This document shows positions 44,601-52,740 of a DNA stretch of 64,000 nucleotides, in pieces. This DNA is from Brasilonema sennae CENA114 (lineage in GTDB: Bacteria; Cyanobacteriota; Cyanobacteriia; Cyanobacteriales; Nostocaceae). Both the position numbers and the translations under genes were made by a program. Positions within the stretch are counted from its first letter, which is position 1; each line of letters begins with the position of its first letter. The notes below the pieces were generated by a model. It saw only the letters and a program-made list of their open reading frames with translations. It did not search any database and was not told the origin of the DNA. The stretch spans positions 4,709,943 to 4,773,942 of the forward strand of contig NZ_CP030118.1 of NCBI RefSeq assembly GCF_006968745.1, read 5' to 3'.

Positions 44601-45546
44601 CACGTCCATAGAGTTTTTGGGGTATTTGAAACTTGTCGGAAATATCAGTAGAACCAAGGGAAAACGATTCAATGTTGCCAGTTGTTTGTAATTGCTGAAG
44701 GCATTTTTCTAAATCAGCTTTTAGCCCCCAAGCACTTTGGTATCGTTCTTCTGCAGTTTTCCTCATCAATTTCATCACAATATCTGAAACTATCTTGGGA
44801 ATAACTGTACCGCCCTTACTCTCTACAAGCTGATGGGGTGGAATTGGGTGTTGGGCGATATGACAATGTACTAACTCTAGGGCATCATTCGTTTGGAATG
44901 GTAGTTTTCCTGTCAGCAGTTCGTAGAAGGTAACACCGAGAGAGTAAAAGTCCGTGCGGTAATTAAGACTCCGATTCATTCGTCCCGTCTGTTCCGGTGA
45001 GATATAAGCTAAAGTGCCTTCTAAAACATTGGGATTTTTCAAGGTCGGATGAGAACGACTAATGAAAGTGGAAATACCAAAGTCAATGATTTTGAGTTGT
45101 CCAGTTACTGGGTTGAGAACAATATTGGAAGGGTTAATGTCTTTGTGGATGACATTGCTGTTGTGAATCGTACCCAAAATCTCAGCTATCTTGATGGCAA
45201 GCTTGAGAAATTCTAGTAAAGAAAAAATTGGGGAAAGGCAAAAACTCCCTCCTGCTTCCTTTAATAGACTTAAGGATGTTGCGCCAAAATCCTCAAGGAT
45301 AATGACCAGAGTTCTCTCTATCGGTTCTAAGCCATACGCCTTAACCACTCCATCTAAATTGAGATTTCGAGTTATTTCATATTCCTGCTTATATCGAGTC
45401 AACTCAGATGGTGTGGGATAGTCATCTTTGAGAACTTTGAGAATAACAGGTTGATTACCTTCCTCTCGGATACCTCGATACACCAAGGAATTAACACTTT
45501 CGTAGATTTGGGCAAGCAGTTGGTAGCCTCGGATGGTAATCATCAA
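38662..45546 (-). CDS. Giant Ser/Thr kinase - AAA - GAF - PAS - histidine kinase
   Basis: 2294 residues. Ser/Thr kinase at ~8-270 (catalytic loop VIHKDINPSN, metal motif IDFGIST); AAA/STAND-type ATPase from ~310 (YSGVGKSALVREI, IVIFLDDLQWADSASL), then a long helical region; GAF at ~1390-1540; four PAS segments to ~2020 (TITERKQAxx-type PAC ends); HisKA (VVSHELRTPLTAI) near 2045; HATPase to the end (GTGLGLAICQ). This is the HstK-type multidomain sensor of cyanobacteria and Myxococcus relatives. Between kinase and AAA, ~35 residues (VRVASPQEKRVAGG and QSLIQNQKSKIE) come from dispersed repeats inserted in frame. Operon with regulators on either side. Confidence 0.93.
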   Translation of the reverse strand: MMITIRGYQLLAQIYESVNSLVYRGIREEGNQPVILKVLKDDYPTPSELTRYKQEYEITRNLNLDGVVKAYGLEPIERTLVIILEDFGATSLSLLKEAGGSFCLSPIFSLLEFLKLAIKIAEILGTIHNSNVIHKDINPSNIVLNPVTGQLKIIDFGISTFISRSHPTLKNPNVLEGTLAYISPEQTGRMNRSLNYRTDFYSLGVTFYELLTGKLPFQTNDALELVHCHIAQHPIPPHQLVESKGGTVIPKIVSDIVMKLMRKTAEERYQSAWGLKADLEKCLQQLQTTGNIESFSLGSTDISDKFQIPQKLYGREAEVETLLSAFVRVASPQEKRVAGGRGEENPQSSLTTHQSLIQNQKSKIEMMLVTGYSGVGKSALVREIYKPITEKHGYFITGKFDQFKRNIPYSAIVSAFSGLVYQLLAETEAQLEQWREKLRLALGSNAQVIIDVLPEVELIVGKQPSVPQLGATESQNRFNLVFQNFIRTFCLKEHPIVIFLDDLQWADSASLKLIDLMMTDADTQYLFLIGAYRDNEVNCTHPLMMTLDRLRNVGAIINSITLAPLQTESISKLIADTLHADMPSVNQLASLIVRKTDGNPFFVNQFLKTLHAENFLTFDFERNGWQWNLAQIQAMNITDNVVELMIGELNKLPESTQQILRLAACVGAEFDLKTLSIICEKSHGEVFYDLMTAVQSGLILCISELDTNLFIQDYKFLHDRVQQAAYALIDDEQKTTLHLEIGHLLLQNTSADALLDGLFEIVDHLNLGLELVTHQQERNEIAKLNLMAGQKAKAATAYGAALEYLNTGLKLLNADSWQQKYDLTLALYEEAAEAAYLNRDFITMEQLALVVLKNAKTVLDKIRVYDAKIQAFVSEGNLKEAVQIGLQVLNLLGVILPEEPSQLDIKKGLEETASLFEGQKIEDLIDLPKMTEPDKLAAMLVLSSIASASFIAAPNLFLLIALSKINLSIKYGNAELSAFAYGQYTVVLCGILQDYESAYNFGKLSVILGERLNAQKEKAKICLGFGAHSMHWKEHIKETISILIDGYQSGVETGDFEYAGYCACYVCEHLYFLGSELTQLEQEIAIYSKAIARINQEASFNWTAIFRQAVLNLLGKAENPIRLFGDAYNEEQSLPLAIKANNRIELLFFYLNKLILCYLFGDTQQAVQNAVLAKPYLEGLSTMLVTGLLHFYDSLAHLGAFVEASNSDKETYLNRVNANQKKMQKWAFHAPMNYLHKFYLVEAEKARVFGQFFEAEEFYEKAIQGARENEFIQEEALAYELAAKFYLARGRLKFAQTYMQEAHYTYTRWGATAKVKDLEQCYPQFFPKTAQRNKAYTPNAIFSTDSKTSSELDLSSVLKASQTLSSEIVLTTLLEKMMKIVLENAGAQKGYLLSFKSQLEPGNKNGQWVIEASGTVDNNEFKILPSIPIETVGGSSHNRMVCDAIINYVIRTQESVVLNDASGEGNFIRTPYIVKQQPKSILCAPLLNQGSLVGILYLENNLTTGAFTPDRLEVLKLLSSQAAISIENAKLYAEVRESERRLTQFLEAIPIGIGVINAQGIPCYTNRMAVELLGKGVVPSATAEQLGEVYQLYVTGTSEQYPSEQLPIVRALRGDQAIADDIEIHQGGKIIPIEGQGTPIFDEKGNIAYAITTFQDITERKQAQQILTDYNRTLEKQVTQRTAALQESEATLKAAQRVAHVGNWEFNLITRKFRWSEEQFRIFGLDPTQGEPTYEQYIQQIHVDDRAPVQEGYARTMKTGRGEELDFRIIRPNGEVRHVYRRYEAVINEQGQVIKFFGTILDITERKQAELELQQQKDLREAIYNESADALFLVDSKTLLISDCNYRAVELFEVDSKAELLGIQGHTLQLRPFSSNELKEIVTEIDQKGFWNREIEYVTRKGNLFWGNLATKRVSIANQVLNLVRITDITEIKQAERALRESEERFRYAFHDAPIGMALLGLNHRWLQINPMLGEMLGCSESELLNVNAFERIHPEDVNQLQDCIKQVLTNENRNAQVELRYLCSGGRIAWGLTSLSLVRDSHNGSLYYVTQIQDISEQRAIEQMKNEFISVVSHELRTPLTAIRGFLGLLNTGMYDNKPEKAKRMLQQALTNSDRLVRLVNDILDLERLSSGRVQLVKEVSQAEDLMQRAVEGVQSIALGASITLSITPTTACVWASPESIIQTLTNLLSNAIKFSPPNSVITLSAQPQFDSVLFQVKDQGRGIPADKLETIFERFQQVDVSDSRAKGGTGLGLAICQSIVQQHQGSIWAQSKLGEGSTFYFTLPISSRENHD

Positions 45547-45601
45547 CTTAAGTTAGGTGGCTCTGATATTTGAATTAATTAGGAATGACGAATTGTTTGG
45601 T

Positions 45602-47755
45602 TTAAGTTCCTATTCGCCGCTTCAAGGTTTTTAGTTCTTGCTGTAAGCGGGAGCGATCAATGCGACTGATAACACGGGTGACTAATTCAGGTCCTACTAC
45701 AGGCTTACCGATAAAATCATCGGCTCCCGCCGCAAATACCTGCTGAATCGATTCTAAGTCTGTATGAGCAGTAACCACCAAAATCGGCAAATTTCCCCAC
45801 TTAGGATCTTGTCGCACTACGCGGCACAAATCAACGCCACTGTATGTTGGCATTTCCAAGTCGATCAGGAGTAAGTCAGGTGTTACGGTAGTTAATACCT
45901 CCCAAAACTGTTGGGGATCTTGCAAAGTCTTCACCCTCAGCCCCCAAGGTTGCAGCAGATTGCTTAATAGCTCCAGTGCTATTGGATCGTCGTCTAAAAT
46001 CATCACTTTGGCTTGGGAAGCTTGAGATTTGGGCAGAACTTGGGCGATAAGCCGAAGGCTTGACGCTTCGCGTATCGCCTCAAATATTTCAGCTGTGCCC
46101 ACTGGCTTGTGTAAAAATCGTTGTACTCCCAAACGAGAAACAGCAACTCTGTGTGTAAGATTGTCTTGCTCTGTTATTACCAAAATTGGTGTCGTGGGAA
46201 GCTGCTCCTTGAGTTTTTGCAGCAAGGTTAAACTGTTTTCAACCGGATCTTGTCCATTGAGATTAAGCAAAACAGCCTGGGGAGATTGAGAAATCACTGC
46301 CAGAGCGATCGCCCAATTACTAACCACTTCAATCCGCACTCCCCAACTCATAGCTTCGGTTTTCAGTTGATTGCTCAAGGATTGATCATCGATCTTACTT
46401 TTCACGGGATCGGTCAACCTCGCTTCCATTCCTCTCTCCTGCTTTTTGAGAGGCTTTGAATTCTCCCCCTTCCCTTTTAGGGAACTCGGGGCCCCCACGG
46501 AGGAGCCAGCGCCGTGGGCGGGTTTCCCGACTTGAGGCGACTGGCGTTGGGGATTAGGGTCAGGGGGCTGGGGGGTTAGGTTTGACGTTGGTTTTTCCAC
46601 ATGACGTGAAAAGTCAGCATCATCAATAACGAGCACCAGAGGAATTTGAGTTGGCTCAAGCTGTTCTTCCGTTAGTGGTGTGGGAGGTTTGCTGAGCGCC
46701 CCTTTGAGTTCGCTCAGGAGTCTTGAGAGTTGAGGGGCTTGCGTTGGCGCTAAAGGCTTGTCGTCTATGAGGAGATGTTCAATCGCCTGCGCTAACTTCG
46801 ATCCCGTCTGGTAGCCAAACGATCCCAGTGTCCCTGCCAGTTTGTGTGCTTCGTTGCTCGCACGGTGCTGGAGTTCGGGCTGCAATTTCCCTGCCAGTAA
46901 GGCAAGTTCTACTTGTTCTAGCAAAGTTACCCGTTGGACAAACGTATCTTTGTAACGTTTTATGACTTTGTTGACTGAAGCAAGATTTGTTTGACGTTTT
47001 CCTTTCCCTGCTTCTGGAAGTCTGTGTATCTGTCCGCCCTGTTCACCAGAGAACACACCCTTTGTTCCCCCAGTCTTCGGTGGAGTCTTAAGTCGATAGC
47101 CCAAGCCATAGACGGTTTCTAGTACCTCGGCGGACATTCCCTGAGCCTTTAGCTTGTGCCGCAAGTCTTTAATCAGATTAGTCACAGTTCCTTCGCTAGG
47201 TATGGCATCCATTGACCAAAGGCGATCAATGATGTCACTGCGGCTAAAGATACGCTGCGGATTACGCAGGAACAGCCCCAGCAGGCTATATTCTTTGGGG
47301 GTTAGAGATATAAGTTGCCCTTTGTAAGTTACTTCTGCCGACACAGGATTGATGCAAAGATTCTCCCACGTCAGGACGGCTGGCGCTAGCTCGGTTTGTC
47401 CTCTACGCAGCAACGCCCGCATCCGTGCTAGCAATTCAGACAACTCGTAGGGTTTTGTGATATAATCGTCTGCGCCCGCATCCAATCCCTTGACCACATC
47501 AGCACTGTGATCTTTGGCGGTAAGTAAGAGAATCGGCTTTTGAACTCCTTGAGCGCGAAGTTGACGGCAAAGACTAATACCATCGAGTTTGGGAATCAGC
47601 AGATCCAACAAGATCAAGTCAAAGTTCGATGATGTTGCTAATACCAACCCATCTTGACCATGCCTTGCCAGATCAACCGTATAGTACTGAGCCGTAAGAA
47701 CCTCACACAGTACTGCTGCGGTTGGGAGATCGTCCTCTACCAGCAGAATTTTCAC
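45602..47755 (-). CDS. Multi-domain response regulator (REC-wHTH-HPt-REC-REC)
   Basis: 717 residues. REC1 (phospho-Asp 51 in LILLDLLIPKLDG), an OmpR-type winged helix (KEYSLLGLFLRNPQRIFSRS then VYGLGYRLKTPP), HPt (HKLAGTLGSFG), a degenerate REC2 with Asn at the phospho-site (QAVLLNLNGQDP), and REC3 (LLLIDLEMPTYSG). REC2 is split after VIDDADFSRH by ~65 residues of repeat-derived sequence (PQPPDPNPQRQSPQVGKPAH and following). It precedes the giant kinase by 55 bp, so phosphorelay through HPt to this DNA-binding protein is plausible. Confidence 0.93.
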   Translation of the reverse strand: MKILLVEDDLPTAAVLCEVLTAQYYTVDLARHGQDGLVLATSSNFDLILLDLLIPKLDGISLCRQLRAQGVQKPILLLTAKDHSADVVKGLDAGADDYITKPYELSELLARMRALLRRGQTELAPAVLTWENLCINPVSAEVTYKGQLISLTPKEYSLLGLFLRNPQRIFSRSDIIDRLWSMDAIPSEGTVTNLIKDLRHKLKAQGMSAEVLETVYGLGYRLKTPPKTGGTKGVFSGEQGGQIHRLPEAGKGKRQTNLASVNKVIKRYKDTFVQRVTLLEQVELALLAGKLQPELQHRASNEAHKLAGTLGSFGYQTGSKLAQAIEHLLIDDKPLAPTQAPQLSRLLSELKGALSKPPTPLTEEQLEPTQIPLVLVIDDADFSRHVEKPTSNLTPQPPDPNPQRQSPQVGKPAHGAGSSVGAPSSLKGKGENSKPLKKQERGMEARLTDPVKSKIDDQSLSNQLKTEAMSWGVRIEVVSNWAIALAVISQSPQAVLLNLNGQDPVENSLTLLQKLKEQLPTTPILVITEQDNLTHRVAVSRLGVQRFLHKPVGTAEIFEAIREASSLRLIAQVLPKSQASQAKVMILDDDPIALELLSNLLQPWGLRVKTLQDPQQFWEVLTTVTPDLLLIDLEMPTYSGVDLCRVVRQDPKWGNLPILVVTAHTDLESIQQVFAAGADDFIGKPVVGPELVTRVISRIDRSRLQQELKTLKRRIGT

Positions 47756-47941
47756 AACCTCTACCTATTAACTGACTTTTGGACCACTGATTTTTTTACA
47801 TTAGCATTTGCTAAGATATCATTTTTATTGATAGGAAATTGCTTGGAATAATTGCGCTTCCAGCACTTCGTCTAATAGTGGTTCGGTACCAGGGTTTTGA
47901 TGACCAAGAAAGGGGTGTAACTTTGGAATAAGATTGGGTAA

Positions 47942-48106
47942 CTCAGATCTTGCACCATAATTCTTGTCCGCCAAGAAATAAATTTCTTGGCTCAAAGCTC
48001 AAGTAAGCTAAAGCTTACTGGATATGCGTTTGAGTCCGTTTTAACGGACTTTGGTTATAAGCCTTGAACTTCAGTTCAAGGCGTATTCAGGTCGAGGTGC
48101 AAGATC
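47942..48106. repeat. Composite palindromic repeat module, copy B, inverted
   Basis: CAGATCTTGCACC, CCAAGAAATAAATTTCTTGG, GTAAGCTAAAGCTTAC, AGTCCGTTTTAACGGACT and CCTTGAACTTCAGTTCAAGG: the components of 36150-36312 in reverse order and orientation. An extra GGTGCAAGATCTGAG follows. Confidence 0.8.
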
Positions 48107-48139
48107 TGAGGTAAGAGTGTTTTACTTTCTTTTCCCTAC

Positions 48140-48395
48140 CCCCTTACAACGCCAGGTGCTACCCTGCGGGAAGCCGCCAAGGGCGTCTACAAGTCGGGAA
48201 ACCCGAACGCCAGATACCTCTGTCGGGAAACCCTCTCCGTTTGCGTAGCGCCCCCTTCGGGGCTAGTTGCCACAACGCGGGGAACCCGACGCCAGATACC
48301 TCTGTCGGGAAACCCTCCTGCAGTACTGGCTCCGCAAGGCACAACTCTTGGCAGTACTGGCTCCCCAACGCACTGGCTCCCCTTACCCCCTTACA
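48140..48395. repeat. Dispersed repeat cluster
   Basis: AACGCCAGGTGCTACCCTGC, GTCGGGAAACCC (three times), GCCAGATACCTCTGTCGGG, GCAGTACTGGCTCC. Same vocabulary as the cluster at 0.4-0.9 kb, in reverse orientation. Confidence 0.8.
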
Positions 48396-48406
48396 CCCCT
48401 TCTTCT

Positions 48407-49153
48407 TTACGCAACCATCAACTCAGATTCACTCTCCGATGGCGCACCATCTTGCACCAAAGAAGATCTATTTTCATTGCCTTGCAACATATTACCTGCA
48501 AATGCTACCAAGGCGTTGACCTTACGAGTACGCCACTGATCCACGAGTTGCGGCACTTTGCTTGCAGACATCCGCCGTGTCATGGCTTCATAAAGATATG
48601 CCGCATGACCTGTTTCATCATTAGCAATGCTCAACATCCCTAGTTTGAGGTTACGAGCAATTGGATCATGTTCAGGTAACACGTTCGCCATGCGGGTAAA
48701 GTCTTTGCTTGCATCCAATTCTAAGATGTAGGTGCTAGCCATGAACACATCCCAATCAATTGTCTCAGGTTTAAGCTGCTCTTGAGAGTAACCTTCATAG
48801 TATGCAGCAAAGAAGGGGCTGCGCCGTTGTTGAGTTTTCTTTTCCTCTGTATTCTGAGGCAAACTTTTGAAATCTATAACTTTTTTGTTAAGTTGTTTTA
48901 AGGCATGGGCAAAAATTTGACCGTGCCTATTTTCATCGGATGCGTGTTTTGCCAGCTTTTCGGCAAGCCATGTGTCGCCTTCTGCTGCTGCGCGATCGCC
49001 CAGCTTTGTCAGATATGGAACTGAACCAGACTCAGCTAACTGAAAGCCTGCAAGCACATTCGGGCGGGTTTTGAGATCACGGATTTGCAAAGCATAATAA
49101 TAAGCCATCGCACCAGAACCAACTAAGTGCATGACATAAGTCGAGAAGTTCAT
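48407..49153 (-). CDS. Ferritin-like di-iron protein
   Basis: 248 residues, all-alpha. E/D-x2-H pairs are visible in KHASDENRHGQIFAHAL and SIANDETGHAAYLYEAM, with acidic residues in QLAESGSVPYL and YILELDASKDF, giving the four-helix di-iron layout. Related proteins include MiaE-like hydroxylases and cyanobacterial ferritin-like proteins of unknown role. Oxygen or iron chemistry is the safe prediction. The last residues (ESESELMVA) are acidic. Confidence 0.75.
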   Translation of the reverse strand: MNFSTYVMHLVGSGAMAYYYALQIRDLKTRPNVLAGFQLAESGSVPYLTKLGDRAAAEGDTWLAEKLAKHASDENRHGQIFAHALKQLNKKVIDFKSLPQNTEEKKTQQRRSPFFAAYYEGYSQEQLKPETIDWDVFMASTYILELDASKDFTRMANVLPEHDPIARNLKLGMLSIANDETGHAAYLYEAMTRRMSASKVPQLVDQWRTRKVNALVAFAGNMLQGNENRSSLVQDGAPSESESELMVA

Positions 49154-49247
49154 GAGTAAGTCGCGCGGATTGTGAGGAAGTTACATTCCTTATACTAATC
49201 CTCATTTTTGATTTGTGTGATCAAAACTAGGCCCTTACCCTTTACCC

Positions 49248-49265
49248 CTTAAGCGAACCGTATTG
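49248..49265. repeat. Variant solo IS4-type terminus
   Basis: CTTAAGCGAACCGTATTG, differing by two bases from the 18-mer at 2393-2410. Confidence 0.5.
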
Positions 49266-49331
49266 AGAGGCAAGGAACGATAAACTTCAGTTAAAAAATC
49301 GATTTTGTGTTTTGTACTATCAAAAATTGTA

Positions 49332-49356
49332 GAAGGGTGAGCATTGCCCACCCTTG
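49332..49356 (-). terminator. Terminator of the ParE operon
   Basis: AAGGGTGAGCA and TGCCCACCCTT form a stem; on the minus strand it is followed by CTACAATTTTT. Confidence 0.6.
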
Positions 49357-49394
49357 TTGATTGTTGCTTTTTGTCTGGAGAAAGGTTTCTTGGC

Positions 49395-49700
49395 TTATCT
49401 ATCTATATCTAGACGTTGAGCCAAGAGCCTTTTACCATGAATGACTGCCCCAATAGTTACGGTGTCCTCTTGAATTTGATAAATGATTCGATAAGTGTAA
49501 GCAAACAGTTCCCTGATGGTATCCTCATTAAATTCTGGAACGACAGAACCTGAATAAGGACTGGAGCTCAACTTATCAGATGAGTCAAGTATCTTCCGGA
49601 CTACTGTGGCAGAAAAGGACGCGGAGTCACGAAATATGTATGCCGCGATCGCGTCTACATCTTCGAGGGCTTTGGGAGACCAAACTACTCGATAAGCCAT
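49395..49700 (-). CDS. RelE/ParE-family toxin
   Basis: 101 residues: VVWSPKALEDVDAIAAYIFR, SSPYSGSVVPEF, IRELFAYTYRIIYQIQED, TIGAVIHGKRLL. This is the ParE-type small alpha/beta fold; ParE toxins poison gyrase and RelE ones cut mRNA at the ribosome. Its start overlaps the antitoxin end by 16 bases. Confidence 0.88.
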   Translation of the reverse strand: MAYRVVWSPKALEDVDAIAAYIFRDSASFSATVVRKILDSSDKLSSSPYSGSVVPEFNEDTIRELFAYTYRIIYQIQEDTVTIGAVIHGKRLLAQRLDIDR

Positions 49701-49876
49701 TTTCTTAACAGCGCCTCGGCTTCTTCTTGAGAGATGAGAGTTTCTCGATTGTCAACCACTACCAATCCCAGACGGACTTTTTCAAGTACGTACAGATGAT
49801 ATTGAACATCTTCCACAGAACAATCGTCTGGTAATTTGCTCAACAAAGATTGGACTTTTTCTTTTGTAGTAGTCAT
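49685..49876 (-). CDS. Antitoxin of the ParE pair
   Basis: 63 residues from MTTTKEKVQSLLSKLPDDCS, with VEDVQYHLYVLEKVRLGL and ISQEEAEALLRKWLIE. The form resembles short antitoxins of cyanobacterial RelE/ParE systems. The start at 49876 is preferred over one 17 codons earlier that adds an unusual hydrophobic stretch. Confidence 0.8.
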   Translation of the reverse strand: MTTTKEKVQSLLSKLPDDCSVEDVQYHLYVLEKVRLGLVVVDNRETLISQEEAEALLRKWLIE

Positions 49877-50000
49877 AGCATTTTTTTGAGAATATTTATA
49901 TGAAGTAATTTTTAAGGGCAAGCACACAGCTCACCCTTCGGCTGCCTCGGCTGCGCTCAGCACAAGTCCGCTCAGGGTAAACCCTTATCTCTACCTTGTG

Positions 50001-51842
50001 TTAAAGGTTGTCGTAGTTAGCAATGGCTTGTTTCATTTTGTCTAAGACTTCTGATACAGGCACAGTTCCTAACTCTCCAGAGGTTCGCGTGCGAATACTT
50101 AGGGAGTTGGTTTCCACCTCCTTTGCTCCCACCACACCCATTACGGGAATTTTTTCTTTCTCGGCATTGCGAATGAGTTTACCTAGGCGATCGCCACTGA
50201 CATCAACTTCAGCACGGATACCAAGATCTCTCATTTGCGCCACCACGTCTTTTGCGTAATCCAGTTGAGCGTCACCCACTGGCAGCAATCTTGCTTGTAT
50301 TGGTGCCAACCATAAAGGAAAATCTCCTGCGTATTCTTCAATTAAAATACCGATGAGTCGTTCCAAGGAACCGAAAGGCGCACGGTGAATCATCACTGGG
50401 CGTTTGCGAGAACCATCTTCAGCGACGTACTCCAAATCAAACCTTTCTGGCAGATTGTAATCGACCTGCACGGTTCCTAGTTGCCATTCACGCTCAAGGG
50501 CATCACGGAAGATAAAGTCGAGTTTGGGACCGTAAAATGCGGCTTCCCCAATGCCTTCAAAGTGCTCCATTCCTAGCTGTTCCACAGCACGGCGAATTGC
50601 ACCTTGGGCTTTTTCCCAGGCTTCATCAGAACCTATGTACTTATCACTAGCTGGATCACGAAAACTCAGTCTAGCTTTAAAGTTTTTTAGTTGCAGTTTA
50701 CCGAACACAGACAAAATCAGATCTACCACGTTGAGGAATTCGCTGTCTAGTTGCTCTGGGGTGACAAACAAGTGAGAATCATCAACCGTAAAACCACGCA
50801 CTCGCGTTAATCCACCTAGTTCCCCAGATTGTTCGTAGCGGTAAACGGTACCAAATTCCGCTAGCCGCATTGGTAATTCCCGATAAGAACGCAGCTCACT
50901 TTTATATATCTGGATGTGGAAAGGACAGTTCATGGGTTTGAGGACGAAGCCTTGTTCATGTTCTGCGGCTTCCTCATTCTCTGCCATTATCGGGAACATG
51001 TCTTCTTTATATTTCTGCCAATGTCCGGAAACTTTAAATAAATCCACTCTGGCAATGTGGGGAGTGACAACTGGTAAATATCCCCGTTTGAGTTGTTCTT
51101 GTTTGAGAAAGTCTTCTAAAAGACTCCTCAATAAAGTTCCTTTGGGTGTCCACAAGGGCAACCCTGGTCCCACTAAGTCAGAAAATATAAATAATCCTAA
51201 TTCCTTACCTAGTTTTCGGTGGTCCCGTCGCAGTGCTTCTTCTTTACGTCGCTTATACTCAGCTAATTGTTCTGGCGTTTCCCAAGCAGTAGCGTAGATG
51301 CGTTGCAACTGCGCTTTGGTTTCATCGCCACGCCAATAAGCGCCAGCAACGCTTTCTAAATCAATCGCTTTCGGGTTGAGTTCGCTCGTATTTTCCACAT
51401 GAGGTCCAGCGCACAAATCCCACCATTTATCTCCTAAGTGGTAAATTGTGATTGGTTCCTCTTTGATATCTGATAAGATTTCTAGCTTATAAGCTTCGTT
51501 AATTTCTTGAATACGGCGTTCAGCTTCTTCGCGACTAACTTCTTCTCTTACGACTGGCAATTTCTGATTGATAATTTTCACCATTTCTTTGTAAATGGCT
51601 TTTAAATCCTTATCGGTAAACGGTTCCGGATTATCAAAGTCATAGTAAAAACCATTTTCAATCCAAGGACCAATTGTGACTTGCGCCTTGGGAAACAGCT
51701 TCTGTACTGCCATCGCCATCACATGAGAAGCGGTATGGCGAATTTTCTTTAAGATCTCTGATTCTGAAGTCCGTGGTAAATATATTTTTTCCACTTGTTC
51801 TTGCTGACTAGATGATTTTGGCGATATTTGCTGCTGTACCAT
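50001..51842 (-). CDS. thrS: Threonyl-tRNA synthetase
   Basis: 613 residues. The editing domain has HTASHVMAMAV (HxxxH) and CAGPHV; the class II core has motif 2 MRLAEFGTVYRYEQSGELGG and motif 3 IHRAPFGSLERLIGIL; Zn ligand Cys in MNCPFHI. The N-terminal TGS domain of the ~640-residue bacterial form is missing, the editing domain starting near residue 36. It charges tRNA-Thr. Cyanobacteria can carry two ThrRS types, so this may be one of a pair. Confidence 0.95.
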   Translation of the reverse strand: MVQQQISPKSSSQQEQVEKIYLPRTSESEILKKIRHTASHVMAMAVQKLFPKAQVTIGPWIENGFYYDFDNPEPFTDKDLKAIYKEMVKIINQKLPVVREEVSREEAERRIQEINEAYKLEILSDIKEEPITIYHLGDKWWDLCAGPHVENTSELNPKAIDLESVAGAYWRGDETKAQLQRIYATAWETPEQLAEYKRRKEEALRRDHRKLGKELGLFIFSDLVGPGLPLWTPKGTLLRSLLEDFLKQEQLKRGYLPVVTPHIARVDLFKVSGHWQKYKEDMFPIMAENEEAAEHEQGFVLKPMNCPFHIQIYKSELRSYRELPMRLAEFGTVYRYEQSGELGGLTRVRGFTVDDSHLFVTPEQLDSEFLNVVDLILSVFGKLQLKNFKARLSFRDPASDKYIGSDEAWEKAQGAIRRAVEQLGMEHFEGIGEAAFYGPKLDFIFRDALEREWQLGTVQVDYNLPERFDLEYVAEDGSRKRPVMIHRAPFGSLERLIGILIEEYAGDFPLWLAPIQARLLPVGDAQLDYAKDVVAQMRDLGIRAEVDVSGDRLGKLIRNAEKEKIPVMGVVGAKEVETNSLSIRTRTSGELGTVPVSEVLDKMKQAIANYDNL

Positions 51843-52740
51843 TAGCGAAGTGATTGTAATAATGATGATTTCTTGAGTTGAGGTTATGACAAATCATACC
51901 CAAATATAAACCTGGGCTATTTTACAGTTTTGTCGGACTTGTGATTTTATGAGAATTTCTGTCTTTAGCAAGATGATCCCGATTCATTTAAGGATATAAT
52001 TATCTCCTAATGATTTACCCTCAGAAAATCTATTGTTGATAATCCATCATGTCATTTAGTATCTACTTATAAGTCAAAAATAACCTTTATATAAAAAATA
52101 CTCATAGCTAGTTGCTATTGGTCACAAGACAATGAGCGCTTAGTAGCAGACCTGACAGTCAACTCTAAACTCTATTTGTGAGCATTTACATCAACCTCCA
52201 ACTATTTGGGTGCGATATATTTCTATGCATATGCCTTTCCTTTAACTAGAACACCTTGAATTCCTTTTGGTCTGGCTGATATGTTGCCATTGTCAGGTCT
52301 CCAATTTCTACTAAAAAAATAAAACCAACTTCTGATTTCTAGCTAAGAGCAATTTCTATATACTTAGGACATTTTGTTTGTGGTTCAAACCCGACCATGT
52401 GAGTTCCCTCTTTCAATCTAAATGTGACGCTTGAGAAGTGAATTTTAACTTTAATTGTAAGATAGTATTATGTTAACTCAATCTAACCAACAAAGAAATA
52501 ACCCAAAACTCAAATCGGAATTCAGGTTCACTGAATTTAAGCTTTGAAAGTTCTGGCTCGGGGTTTTAAGTGCCCTAATTTCTTAGTTGCGAAAAAACAT
52601 CATCTCACAAAAGGTGTGATATAAATGTACTCCACCGTCTACGACACATCTCTAATCCTTGGGGAGTCGAGGTAGTACTGCGTGCCTCCCAGGGCTTTCC
52701 CGACAGTCGGTGCGATTCCTATCGTGTTAGAGGAGGTTGT
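51843..52740. other. Long gene-poor stretch upstream of thrS
   Basis: About 900 bp, AT-rich. No convincing frame. Near 52655-52695 the sequence CTTGGGGAGTCGAGGTAGTA and GCCTCCCAGGG can fold (GGGAG with CTCCC). Possibly a decayed region or an RNA leader for the short ORF that follows. Confidence 0.4.
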
